A stretch of DNA of 15,214 nucleotides from Paracoccaceae bacterium (GCA_013214715.1 JABSSB010000150.1:1-15214); one strand, 5' to 3'; shown: positions 1-7,061, counted from the stretch's first letter. Program-made: numbers and translations. Notes: generated by a model not told the origin, from the sequence alone.

Positions 1-169
1 AAAAGATTCGTTTGCGTTTGGTTAATCGTGTTGAAGGCGTGTGGCAAAGACAAGGCTGTAGTGAGCCAGCAGTTGGACGGCACTTTGTGCTATTCAATCA
101 TCGAAGTCGCGCGGTTGAAAACGGCGTGCCCATCCATGTCTTTAATATCGCTGTTTGCGTCGTCTCTCA

Positions 170-376
170 TCAACCTGCTGCTCTTTTGCGCATCTTGGCG
201 GCTTTGCGTTGCTTGGCCTCCATGGTCTTACTTTGCTTGCGGTTCTTCCGGTGCGGACGGTGACTGACTGCATGCCGCCGCGCCACCCGAGCCACCGACA
301 TCCCTGGCGTCGTCGTCTGCGTGCAAATCTCGCGCGTCTCTACGTCAGCCCCAAACCGCTTCTTCAGCCTGCGCAT
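170..376 (-). pseudogene. Probable transposase (IS66 TnpA-like) N-terminal remnant
   Basis: Reading from an ATG at 376, the peptide starts MRRLKKRFG and contains REICTQTTTPGMSVARVARR. This resembles the helix-turn-helix segment of small accessory transposase proteins (IS66 TnpA / OrfA type), whose usual pattern is REIV...PGxSVxxVARRHxV. After the HAVS residues the match ends and a very basic tail follows (HRPHRKNRKQ...), where an intact protein should continue with a conserved Trp-containing segment. I see no second transposase gene on either side. The likely reading is a truncated, non-functional fragment. The family assignment rests on a short motif only, so a chance open frame remains possible. 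Confidence 0.35.
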
Positions 377-387
377 AGAGTGCCCCC

Positions 388-415
388 AAGTGTCCACTAT
401 CGATGGTGGACACTT
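388..415. repeat. 28-bp near-perfect palindrome
   Basis: AAGTGTCCAC (388-397) and GTGGACACTT (406-415) are perfect 10-bp inverted repeats around an 8-bp centre containing ATCGAT. Taken as a whole, 26 of the 28 positions are symmetric. The palindrome lies 11 bp upstream of the ATG of the transposase-like remnant. It could be an insertion-sequence end, two abutting terminal repeats, or an operator. There is no T-tract on either side, so a terminator is unlikely. Confidence 0.7.
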
Positions 416-580
416 AGCCGCCAAAAGCAGCATGCATTAGATCGGCTTCAATGGACGCTCACTCGCAAAACGCTGCCGGGAGACTTGGATCGCCCTGTGT
501 GTCAGTCCCGTTCGCCCAAAACCAAGGAAATTGGTGAGCCTGCCGCTGCGCGCGGTGGGCTGTCAGATGCCGCTATTTCG

Positions 581-1219
581 TTATTTTACAATGCGCAGTC
601 TTGGGCGACTCTGTCCGATCTGGGCCATGACGGCAATCTCGACCGGGTCGGGGCGCTCCATCGGGGCGGGACCAAAAACAGGGCGCAGATCGAAATCCTC
701 TAATTCGAATTTCAGGGCGCGGCCTTGCGCGGCGTCTTCAGGCACGAATACGCCGATCGCTCGATCCACCAGCTTTGCAGGGTTGCGCAGCGGCAGCAGT
801 GTGATCCGGGCGCGCATGGGCATGTGACCAAACTCCCCCGTGCTGCGCAGATCAAACTGGGCAATTGCCGGCGTGTCCAGCACGGCATTGATCGCCGTGG
901 CAACCGAACTGCGCGCCTTGGGCGCAAAGATCAGGCCAAAGGGCAGGCCGCGGGCCTCGCCGTCCACCAGCTGGTTGAGATGCTGTCCCGCCAGCCGAAT
1001 CGACGCTACCGAGGGCGACAGCCGTTCGATCATAAACGCATGCGGCAGGATATTGGCGATTCCGCGCGGATCGATCCGCGTGCGCATCGGCACATCTCCG
1101 CCATCGCGCAGTGATGTCCAATAGGCCTCAAGCTGGCGCGACGGCGTGAGACTTATCACCGACTGCTTGGTGCGCCGCAACGCAACGATATTGGTGAAAT
1201 TTGAAAAGCGATATGCCAC
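581..1219 (-). CDS. PAS domain-containing protein (PAS_5-like)
   Basis: This 212-residue protein matches the single-PAS regulators common in Rhodobacteraceae. After a short N-terminus comes NIVALRR, then a segment with EAYWTSLRDG (31-40) and RIDPRGIANILPHAFMIERL (48-67). The pattern 'xYWxxLRxG...PxRxxIDPRGIxxxLxHAFxxER' is typical of this family. No output domain, membrane segment or catalytic motif is visible, so it is probably a cytoplasmic sensory or adaptor protein with an unknown ligand. The frame stays open back to 1513, but that would overlap yicC on the other strand. I chose the GTG at 1219 because AGAAAGG lies about 10 bp before it and the family match begins directly after it. It is transcribed divergently from yicC. 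The function beyond the PAS fold is unknown. Confidence 0.75.
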   Translation of the reverse strand: MAYRFSNFTNIVALRRTKQSVISLTPSRQLEAYWTSLRDGGDVPMRTRIDPRGIANILPHAFMIERLSPSVASIRLAGQHLNQLVDGEARGLPFGLIFAPKARSSVATAINAVLDTPAIAQFDLRSTGEFGHMPMRARITLLPLRNPAKLVDRAIGVFVPEDAAQGRALKFELEDFDLRPVFGPAPMERPDPVEIAVMAQIGQSRPRLRIVK

Positions 1220-1341
1220 GGAACAACAGCCTTTCTTGCGCGATGCCCTGCTGCGACATGCAGCCAGAGACGGGGGAGGGGGGCTTCTCTTGTCTTTGAT
1301 GAAGTTTATCCCATAAAACACATAAAAATTGGAGGATTTTC

Positions 1342-1356
1342 CTAACCATTGGTTAA
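1342..1356. promoter_or_regulatory. Candidate CtrA-type site in the PAS/yicC divergent region
   Basis: CTAA-N7-TTAA is present (1342-1345 and 1353-1356), with an internal perfect 6+1+6 inverted repeat TAACCA-T-TGGTTA. The alphaproteobacterial cell-cycle regulator CtrA binds TTAA-N7-TTAA, and TTAACCAT is a common form of its left half. One of the eight half-site bases differs here. It lies 123 bp from the PAS start and 98 bp from the yicC start, so it could act on either promoter. This is a motif match only. Confidence 0.35.
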
Positions 1357-1453
1357 CACTGCGCACGGTGCTGGGCGCTGCCGGTGCGCATGTTGGATAA
1401 AGTAGCGCCGCAATAGAAATTTTTTGCCCGACGGGTAAATGCGGAGGCTGGAT

Positions 1454-2350
1454 ATGTCTAAAATTGAATCCATGACGGGCTTTGCCTCGGCCCGCGGGGC
1501 GTTGGGGTTGCATAGCTGGTCCTGGGATTTGCGCAGCGTGAACGCCAAGGGGCTGGATTTGCGCCTGCGTGTGCCCGATTGGATTGACGGGCTCGAAGCA
1601 GACCTGCGCAAGGCGCTTGGCGCGGGTCTGACGCGGGGCAGCGTCAGCCTTTCGCTGCGTGTGCAGCGCGACGGCAGTTCAGCGGCTCTGGCGCTGAACA
1701 TGGACGCGCTGAAAGCCGCCTTGACCACGTTGAAAGAGGTCGAAGCGCAAAGCGCGGCCAAGGGCGTTGAGCTGGCCCCGTCTCGCGCTGCGGATTTGTT
1801 GGCCCTGCGCGGCGTGCTGGAAGAGGATGCCGGTGAAGATGATCCCGCTCCGCTGAAAGCAGCGCTCATGGCGCAAGTGCCTGAGCTGCTGGATGGTTTG
1901 CGGACGATGCGGCGCAAGGAAGGTGCCGCGCTGGATCAGGTGTTGCAGGGCCAGCTGACGCAGGTTGCCGATCTGGTCGAGCAGGCCTCCGCACTTCTGA
2001 AGGCGCGGCGCGATCAGGTGGCGCAGGCGCTGCAAGACGCGCTGTCGCGCGTGATGCAAAATGCCGATGCCGCGGATCCTGACCGCGTGGCGCAAGAGCT
2101 GGCGCTGATCGCCGTGAAACAAGATGTCACCGAAGAACTGGACCGCTTGCGCGCCCATGTGGCCGCTGCCCGCGATTTGCTGACCGCTGGCGGCACGGTC
2201 GGGCGCAAACTGGATTTTCTTATCCAGGAGTTCAACCGGGAGGCCAATACGCTTTGTTCCAAATCCCAGCACGCCGCGCTGACCTCTGTTGGGCTTGAGT
2301 TGAAGGCCGTGATTGACCAGATGCGCGAACAGGTTCAGAACGTCGCCTGA
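1454..2350 (+). CDS. yicC: YicC/YloC family endoribonuclease
   Basis: This is a 298-residue protein of the YicC/YloC family (E. coli YicC is about 287 residues). Members have been described as endoribonucleases acting in RNA turnover. The N-terminus carries the hallmark ESMTGFASARG (5-15), followed by WSWDLRSVNAKGLDLRLRVP (22-41). The C-terminal half carries EELDRLRAHV (227-236) and GRKLDFLIQEFNREANT (250-266), followed by SKS, which are the conserved family signatures. The ATG at 1454 is preferred over the in-frame ATG at 1439 because GGAGG lies at 1443-1447, correctly spaced for 1454, and because family members start just before SMTGFA. It is followed 22 bp later by gmk, a common bacterial linkage, and probably heads the operon. 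No signal peptide or membrane segment is visible. Confidence 0.93.
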   Translation: MSKIESMTGFASARGALGLHSWSWDLRSVNAKGLDLRLRVPDWIDGLEADLRKALGAGLTRGSVSLSLRVQRDGSSAALALNMDALKAALTTLKEVEAQSAAKGVELAPSRAADLLALRGVLEEDAGEDDPAPLKAALMAQVPELLDGLRTMRRKEGAALDQVLQGQLTQVADLVEQASALLKARRDQVAQALQDALSRVMQNADAADPDRVAQELALIAVKQDVTEELDRLRAHVAAARDLLTAGGTVGRKLDFLIQEFNREANTLCSKSQHAALTSVGLELKAVIDQMREQVQNVA

Positions 2351-2372
2351 ATGCAAATCGCCGGAGTGTCCC

Positions 2373-3014
2373 ATGTCTGATCGACGCGGTCTTTTGATCA
2401 TCCTGTCCTCGCCCTCTGGTGCCGGGAAATCCACGCTGGCCAAGATGCTGCGCGATTGGGATGACACGCTGAAATTCTCAGTCTCGGCCACAACGCGCCC
2501 GGCCCGCGACGGCGAAGTGGATGGCGAAGACTATTACTTCCTCTCGGAAGACGCGTTCAAACGGCAGGTGGCCGAAGGGGAGATGCTCGAACATGCCTAT
2601 GTGTTTGGGAATTTCTACGGCTCGCCCAAAACCCCGGTGCAAGCCGCGATCAACGGTGGAACGGATGTCTTGTTCGATGTTGATTGGCAGGGCGAAGTGC
2701 AGATCCGCAACTCCGATCTGGCGCCGCATGCGCTGTCGATCTTCCTGCTGCCCCCGTCGATCCCAGAACTGCGCCAGCGGCTTGAAGCACGCGGAAAAGA
2801 CAGTGCCGATGTGATCGCCGGGCGAATGGAGAAGAGCTGGTCCGAGATCAGCCATTGGGGCTATTATGATTATGTGCTGGTCAACGACAATCTCGACCAG
2901 ACTTTTGAAGAGTTGAAATCCATCATTACCGCCACCCGTCTGCGCCGCACACAACAGCCCGCGCTGATGGCGCATGTGCGCAAATTGCAAACCGAATTCG
3001 AGGAACTGGCATGA
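2373..3014 (+). CDS. gmk: Guanylate kinase
   Basis: This enzyme phosphorylates GMP to GDP with ATP, an essential step of purine nucleotide recycling in the cytoplasm. The 213-residue length is normal for the family. The P-loop SSPSGAGKST is at 12-21. The GMP-binding segment SVSATTRPARDGEVDGEDYYF (36-56) holds the conserved TTRPxRxGExDGxDYxF pattern, and FDVDWQG (101-107) is the core strand motif. The C-terminal YDYVLVNDNLD is the usual distal signature. The ATG at 2373 starts exactly where the family begins; the frame extends upstream to 2313 only by running into yicC. It lies 22 bp after yicC and its TGA overlaps the next gene's ATG (ATGA), which suggests translational coupling. Confidence 0.97.
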   Translation: MSDRRGLLIILSSPSGAGKSTLAKMLRDWDDTLKFSVSATTRPARDGEVDGEDYYFLSEDAFKRQVAEGEMLEHAYVFGNFYGSPKTPVQAAINGGTDVLFDVDWQGEVQIRNSDLAPHALSIFLLPPSIPELRQRLEARGKDSADVIAGRMEKSWSEISHWGYYDYVLVNDNLDQTFEELKSIITATRLRRTQQPALMAHVRKLQTEFEELA

Positions 3015-3535
3015 CAGTTTATGCTTTGAACGGGCTGCGCCCGGATGTCGACCCGACCGCCTGGGTGGCGCCGGACGCCAATGTGATCGGGCGCGTGGTG
3101 CTCATGGCCAAAAGCTCGGTCTGGTTTGGCGTCACGATCCGCGGCGACAATGAAGAGATCTGCATCGGCGCGGGCTCCAACGTGCAGGAAAACTGCGTGT
3201 TTCACACCGATCCCGGCTGCCCGCTGACCATTGGTGAAAACTGCACCATTGGGCACAAGGCCATGCTGCATGGCTGTACGATCGGGAACAATTCGCTGAT
3301 CGGCATGGGCGCGACGGTTCTGAACGGCGCCAAAATCGGCAAAAACTGCCTGATCGGGGCAGGGGCCCTGATCACCGAAGGTAAAGAGATCCCGGATGGA
3401 TCGCTCGTCATGGGTGCCCCGGGCAAGGTGGTGCGCGAATTGAACGAGGCTGCGATCAAGGGGCTGACCGGCTCGGCTCTGCATTATCAGGCCAATGCCG
3501 CGCGCTTCCGCGATGGGCTTGAGGTGGTGTCATGA
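3011..3535 (+). CDS. Gamma carbonic anhydrase family protein
   Basis: This 174-residue protein has the left-handed beta-helix pattern of hexapeptide repeats (IGENCT, IGHKAM, IGNNSL, IGMGAT, IGKNCL, IGAGAL) across roughly 50-125. The three presumed zinc ligands of gamma-class carbonic anhydrases are present: H65 (in VFHTDPG), H82 and H87 (in GHKAMLHG). The N-terminal APDANVIGRV and SSVWFGVTIRGD are standard for the family, as is the APGKVVREL stretch near the C-terminus. It is cytoplasmic. Many homologues have no proven carbonic anhydrase activity, so CO2 hydration is plausible but not certain. The gene is coupled by ATGA overlaps to gmk upstream and to the PLP enzyme downstream, so it belongs to the same transcript. 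Confidence 0.9.
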   Translation: MTVYALNGLRPDVDPTAWVAPDANVIGRVVLMAKSSVWFGVTIRGDNEEICIGAGSNVQENCVFHTDPGCPLTIGENCTIGHKAMLHGCTIGNNSLIGMGATVLNGAKIGKNCLIGAGALITEGKEIPDGSLVMGAPGKVVRELNEAAIKGLTGSALHYQANAARFRDGLEVVS

Positions 3536-4716
3536 TCCGCAACACGCGCGGCACGCTAGTCCGCCCCGAACCGCTGCCCGATAGTGCCTCCTGGCCGGTG
3601 GCTACGCCGCTGTCGCCCTCGGTGGTCTATGCGTCCGAGACACCGGACATGCTGGATGACCAGTATGAAGGCCGGCTGACCGGCTACACCTATTCTCGCG
3701 AAGGTCACCCCAATGCGGATCAGGTTGCCGCGCTGATCGATCGGATGGAAGGCTGCGAAGGCGGCGTTCTAACCGGCTCGGGCATGGCGGCGGTGTCGGC
3801 GGTGCTGATGGGGCTGATGCAAGCGGGCGATCATGTCGTTGGCGGCAATCAGCTTTATGGCCGCTCTTTGCGTCTGATGGCGGAAGACCTGCCGCGACTG
3901 GGCATTGCCACCACGCTGGCCGATCCGACCGATATCGACGCCATGCGCGATGCGCTGCGCCCCGAAACCCGGCTGGTACTGATTGAGATCGTGTCGAACC
4001 CAACCCTGCGTGTGGCCGATCTGGAAGGCATCGCCGCGCTGTGTCAGGAGCGGGGCATCATTCTGGCTGTCGACAATACCTTCACCACGCCGCGGGAAGT
4101 GAAACCCTTTGACTATGGTGCTGATATTGTCATCCAATCCCTGACCAAATTGCTAGCCGGGCATTCTGATGTGATGCTGGGCTGGGTTGGTGCGCGCGAT
4201 CCGCAGCTGTCAGAACGGCTGCGTGTTTTTGCCGTCACGGCAGGTCTGACGCCCAGCCCCTTTGACAGTTGGCTGGCCGAACGCGGACTTTTGACCTTTG
4301 ACCTGCGCTATGAACGTGCCACTGCCACGGCGGCAGCTTTGGCCGATCATCTAGCAGCTCTGCCGGGCGTAGCACGTGTCATATACCCGCTGCGTGACGA
4401 TCACCCGGATCAGGACCGAGCCAAGACGCTGCTGGAGCAGGGCGGCAATATGGTCAGCTTTGAACTCAGCGGCGGGCGCGCGGCGGCCAATGCCTTTGCC
4501 CGTGGCGCGCAGGGCCTCAGCTTTGCGCCAACGCTGGGCGATGTAGGCACCACGCTGTCGCACCCGGCCTCATCATCGCATCGCGCGATGGATGCGGCGA
4601 CCCGCGAGGGGCTGGGGATGAGCGAGGGGTTCTTCCGGGTCTCTGTCGGGCTGGAAGACCCGGACGCGTTGTTTGACGTCTTTACCCAGGCCGTCGCTTC
4701 GGCGTCCAAAGCATAG
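3532..4716 (+). CDS. PLP-dependent Cys/Met metabolism enzyme (cystathionine synthase/lyase family)
   Basis: This 394-residue protein is a fold-type I PLP enzyme of the trans-sulfuration group (cystathionine gamma-synthase, beta-lyase, methionine gamma-lyase). Visible features are YTYSREGHPNADQVAALIDRMEG (52-74), with the Y and R that contact the cofactor phosphate. TGSGMAAVSA (81-90) is the phosphate-binding loop, DNTF holds the ring-nitrogen aspartate D181, and SLTK holds the Schiff-base lysine K206 followed by the usual AGHSDVMLG. The C-terminal THxAS-type segment appears as SHPASSSHR. Sequence alone does not separate synthase from lyase, so I give no symbol. No membrane or signal features are seen. 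Its ATG overlaps the preceding stop (ATGA), and phoR begins 16 bp after its stop. Confidence 0.88.
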   Translation: MIRNTRGTLVRPEPLPDSASWPVATPLSPSVVYASETPDMLDDQYEGRLTGYTYSREGHPNADQVAALIDRMEGCEGGVLTGSGMAAVSAVLMGLMQAGDHVVGGNQLYGRSLRLMAEDLPRLGIATTLADPTDIDAMRDALRPETRLVLIEIVSNPTLRVADLEGIAALCQERGIILAVDNTFTTPREVKPFDYGADIVIQSLTKLLAGHSDVMLGWVGARDPQLSERLRVFAVTAGLTPSPFDSWLAERGLLTFDLRYERATATAAALADHLAALPGVARVIYPLRDDHPDQDRAKTLLEQGGNMVSFELSGGRAAANAFARGAQGLSFAPTLGDVGTTLSHPASSSHRAMDAATREGLGMSEGFFRVSVGLEDPDALFDVFTQAVASASKA

Positions 4717-4732
4717 GTCAGGCGGCACGGCC

Positions 4733-5773
4733 ATGATGATCACCGATTTTCTGGCCGCGATGCCCTTGCCCGCGCTTGTCATCGACAGCAGCGAACGCAT
4801 CATCCGCGCCAATGATCCGGCTCAGGATCTGCTTGGTAAACAGATCGAAACCCGCCACTTCGCCACGATCCTGCGTCAACCATCGGTGTTTCGCGCCATC
4901 GATAGCTGCCTGCGCACGCGCAGCCCGCAAACCGCACGCCATCTGTCGGCCGATATCGCGCAGGATCAGGTCTTTGACGTGAATGTGTCTTATGTCCGGG
5001 CCGATGACGCAGATGCGGCAGGCTGGGTTCTGGTGATGTTTCAGGACGTGTCGCATATCGAACAGGTAGGGCAGATGCGCCGCGATTTCGTGGCCAATGT
5101 CAGCCATGAGCTGCGCACGCCCCTGACCGCCTTGATGGGGTTCATCGAAACCCTGCGCGGAGCGGCGCGCAATGATCCGGCGGCGCAGAAGAGGTTTCTG
5201 GATATCATGGAGGTCGAAGCCTCCCGCATGAACCGGCTGATTGGCGATTTGCTCTCGCTCAGCCGGGTGGAAAGCGAAGAACGAATGCGCCCGCGTGACA
5301 CGGTGATGCTCAATCAGGTGCTCGATAGCACCGCGCGCTCTCTCAAACCGGTCTTTGAGGATGCAAAGGTCGATCTGGATGTCCAGTTGCCAGAGGAGCC
5401 CGTCACCGTGCAGGGCGACCCGGATCAGTTGCAGCAGGTCTTCACAAACCTGCTGGAAAACGCGGTCAAATACGGTGGATCGGGGCAGGTGGTCACGGTC
5501 ACCCTCACGAGGCTGGAGCGTGACAGCGTGCTGCGCTGTCCGGCGGCTTTGGTCTGCGTGGCGGATCAGGGGCAGGGCATCGATTCTGTCCATCTTCCCC
5601 GCCTGACCGAGCGCTTCTACCGAGTCGATACTCATCGTTCACGCGAAGTCGGGGGTACAGGACTAGGCCTTGCGATTGTAAAACATATCGTAAATCGTCA
5701 TCGCGGACGTCTGAAAATCGAAAGCGAGCTTGGAAACGGTACTCAGTTTTCAATTTTTCTTCCGATTGGATGA
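4733..5773 (+). CDS. phoR: Phosphate regulon sensor histidine kinase PhoR
   Basis: This 346-residue sensor kinase phosphorylates, and at high phosphate dephosphorylates, PhoB. Order of domains: an N-terminal PAS-like domain (about 5-108), then the dimerisation/phosphoacceptor domain with FVANVSHELRTPLTALMGF and the phosphorylated H125. The ATPase domain follows with N-box QVFTNLLENAVKYG, G1 DQGQGID, F-box LTERFYRVD and G2 GGTGLGLAIVKHI. All catalytic boxes are intact. Unlike E. coli PhoR there is no hydrophobic membrane stretch at the N-terminus, so it is probably cytoplasmic or membrane-associated through partners such as PhoU. The start is ATG 4733 or the adjacent ATG 4736; the longer frame to 4673 lies inside the previous gene. 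The last 50 or so codons use AT-rich codons (GTA, ACA, GGA, CTA, TCA) unlike the rest. The pst-phoU-phoB cluster downstream supports the name. Confidence 0.92.
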   Translation: MMITDFLAAMPLPALVIDSSERIIRANDPAQDLLGKQIETRHFATILRQPSVFRAIDSCLRTRSPQTARHLSADIAQDQVFDVNVSYVRADDADAAGWVLVMFQDVSHIEQVGQMRRDFVANVSHELRTPLTALMGFIETLRGAARNDPAAQKRFLDIMEVEASRMNRLIGDLLSLSRVESEERMRPRDTVMLNQVLDSTARSLKPVFEDAKVDLDVQLPEEPVTVQGDPDQLQQVFTNLLENAVKYGGSGQVVTVTLTRLERDSVLRCPAALVCVADQGQGIDSVHLPRLTERFYRVDTHRSREVGGTGLGLAIVKHIVNRHRGRLKIESELGNGTQFSIFLPIG

Positions 5774-5869
5774 CCTTGCGTCAACAAATGGACCGTTAGA
5801 CATCTTTTCATAAAGCATTGCAAAAGCTCGAGAAATTTTCCGACATCGAGCTATGCGTCACGCACATAT

Positions 5870-5891
5870 CGGGTTTGTGACAGGAAACCCG
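5870..5891. repeat. 7-bp inverted repeat between phoR and pstS
   Basis: CGGGTTT (5870-5876) and AAACCCG (5885-5891) flank an 8-base loop reading GTGACAGG. The loop contains CTGTCAC on the minus strand, which resembles a single Pho half-site. No T-tract follows on either strand, so this is not a standard intrinsic terminator of phoR. It lies 14 bp upstream of the Pho box and could be an extra operator or a weak transcript-end hairpin. Confidence 0.45.
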
Positions 5892-5904
5892 AAAAATCGG
5901 CCGA

Positions 5905-5933
5905 CTGTCATATCACTGTTACATAAGCGTCAC
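5905..5933 (+). promoter_or_regulatory. Pho box (PhoB binding site) upstream of pstS
   Basis: Three 7-mers follow one another with 4-bp AT-rich spacers and an 11-bp period: CTGTCAT (5905-5911), CTGTTAC (5916-5922) and GCGTCAC (5927-5933). The known Pho box is a pair of CTGTCAT-like repeats separated by 4 bp, one on each helical turn. The first unit is a perfect match and the second differs at two positions. In PhoB promoters the box replaces the -35 element. A possible -10 (TAACGT, 5941-5946) lies 7 bp downstream, though it is poor. The site is 81 bp before the pstS start and faces it, so PhoB~P should induce pstS and the downstream genes during phosphate limitation. Confidence 0.85.
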
Positions 5934-6013
5934 AAAAGCCTAACGTAGCCGCTTTAGGCGGAGGCACGGATTCCCACGGGGGGGATCAGACACACACTAC
6001 TCAGGAGACGCAT

Positions 6014-7054
6014 ATGTCTTTCGTGAAACTTACCACGTCGGCTCTGGCCATTGCTGCTGTTTCGGCCACCACCGCGGCCGCGCGTGATCAGGTTCAGATC
6101 GCTGGCTCGTCAACCGTTCTGCCTTACGCCTCGATCGTGGCTGAAGCCTTTGGCGATAACACCGACTTCCCGACACCGGTTGTCGAATCGGGCGGCTCCT
6201 CTGCCGGTCTGAAGCGTTTCTGCGAAGGTGTTGGCGAAAACACCATCGACGTGGCCAACGCCTCGCGCGCGATCCGTGAAAAAGAAATCGCCGCTTGTGC
6301 CGACAATGGCGTGACCGACATCATCGAAGTGCGCATCGGCTATGATGGCATCGTGTTCGCCTCGCAGATCGACGGCCCGGCCTACACCGCCTTCACCCAG
6401 GCCGACATCTTCAACGCTCTCGCCCCCATGGTCATGGTGGACGGTGTACTGGTCGAAAACCCGCACACCCAGTGGTCCGATTTCAACGCCGATCTGCCAG
6501 CAGCTGACATCCTGGCCTTCATCCCGGGCACCAAGCACGGCACCCGCGAAGTCTTCGAAGAAAAAGTGATCGCCGTAGGCTGTGAGCAGACCGGCGCCAT
6601 GCAGGCCATGATCGATGGCGGCATGTCCGAAGATGACGCCGAAGACGCATGTCTAGCCGTGCGCACCGACGGCAAGTCGGTCGATATCGACGGTGACTAC
6701 ACAGAGACCCTGGCCCGCATCAACGCGAACGCCAACGGCATCGGCGTGTTCGGTCTGTCCTTCTACGAGAACAACACCGACAAGCTGAAAGTCGCAACCA
6801 TGGCCGGCATTTCACCCTCGACCGAAACCATCTCGACCGGTGAATACCCCGTGTCGCGCCCGCTGTTCTTCTACATCAAGAAGGCCCATATCGGCGTGAT
6901 CCCCGGTCTGAAGGAATATGCATCCTTCTTCACCTCGGATGAGCTCTCCGGCCCCGGCGGCCCGCTGGCCACCTATGGCCTCGTGTCCGACCCCGAACTG
7001 GCCGCTACGCAGCAGATGATCGCTGACGAAGTGACCATGGGCTCCGGTTCGTAA
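6014..7054 (+). CDS. pstS: Phosphate ABC transporter, periplasmic phosphate-binding protein
   Basis: This is a 346-residue exported phosphate-binding protein. Residues 1-23 form a classical signal peptide (K5, a hydrophobic core, cleavage likely after TTAAA before RDQ). The mature protein begins with QVQIAGSSTVLPY, and VESGGSSAGLKRFC (58-70) and DVANASRAI (79-87) are the family's phosphate-coordinating loops. PGTKHGTREVFEEK is the later ligand-binding segment, and SRPLFFYIKKAH is typical near the C-terminus. Four cysteines could form two disulfides. AGGAG at 6003-6007 sets the ATG at 6014. The gene has its own Pho box upstream and a strong terminator immediately downstream. Its codons are strongly biased to C-ending triplets, as expected of a highly expressed gene. 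It delivers phosphate to the PstCA channel. Confidence 0.95.
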   Translation: MSFVKLTTSALAIAAVSATTAAARDQVQIAGSSTVLPYASIVAEAFGDNTDFPTPVVESGGSSAGLKRFCEGVGENTIDVANASRAIREKEIAACADNGVTDIIEVRIGYDGIVFASQIDGPAYTAFTQADIFNALAPMVMVDGVLVENPHTQWSDFNADLPAADILAFIPGTKHGTREVFEEKVIAVGCEQTGAMQAMIDGGMSEDDAEDACLAVRTDGKSVDIDGDYTETLARINANANGIGVFGLSFYENNTDKLKVATMAGISPSTETISTGEYPVSRPLFFYIKKAHIGVIPGLKEYASFFTSDELSGPGGPLATYGLVSDPELAATQQMIADEVTMGSGS

Positions 7055-7061
7055 ATCCTTC

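Larger units (their letters stand above)
1..580. other. Gene-poor, apparently degenerate left edge
   Basis: No intact gene is supported in this stretch. Open frames exist on both strands, but none gives a protein I recognise apart from a short transposase-like piece on the minus strand (170-376). The other notable structure is a 28-bp near-palindrome at 388-415. Bases 1-169 and 416-580 show no convincing coding signal, RNA gene or promoter. An imperfect hairpin at 537-561 lies just beyond the stop of the minus-strand PAS gene. The overall look is of decayed mobile DNA beside the conserved chromosome; this is inference. Confidence 0.5.

Noticed and set aside
537..561. Imperfect hairpin just beyond the PAS gene stop as a terminator
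   Set aside because: Its 10-bp pairing depends on two G-U pairs on the plus strand. On the minus strand, where the PAS gene is transcribed, those become mismatches, and no T-tract follows.
155..703. 182-residue plus-strand open frame at the left edge
   Set aside because: It crosses the palindrome and runs into the 3' end of the PAS gene on the other strand; the composition is Arg/Pro/Leu-rich with no family resemblance or ribosome site.
1220..1513. N-terminal extension of the PAS protein to an ATG at 1513
   Set aside because: It would overlap yicC on the opposite strand, its translation is low-complexity and Pro/Arg-rich without family resemblance, and the GTG at 1219 has a suitable ribosome site.
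4718..5635. 305-residue minus-strand open frame opposite phoR
   Set aside because: It lies opposite a complete histidine kinase and shows no recognisable motif.
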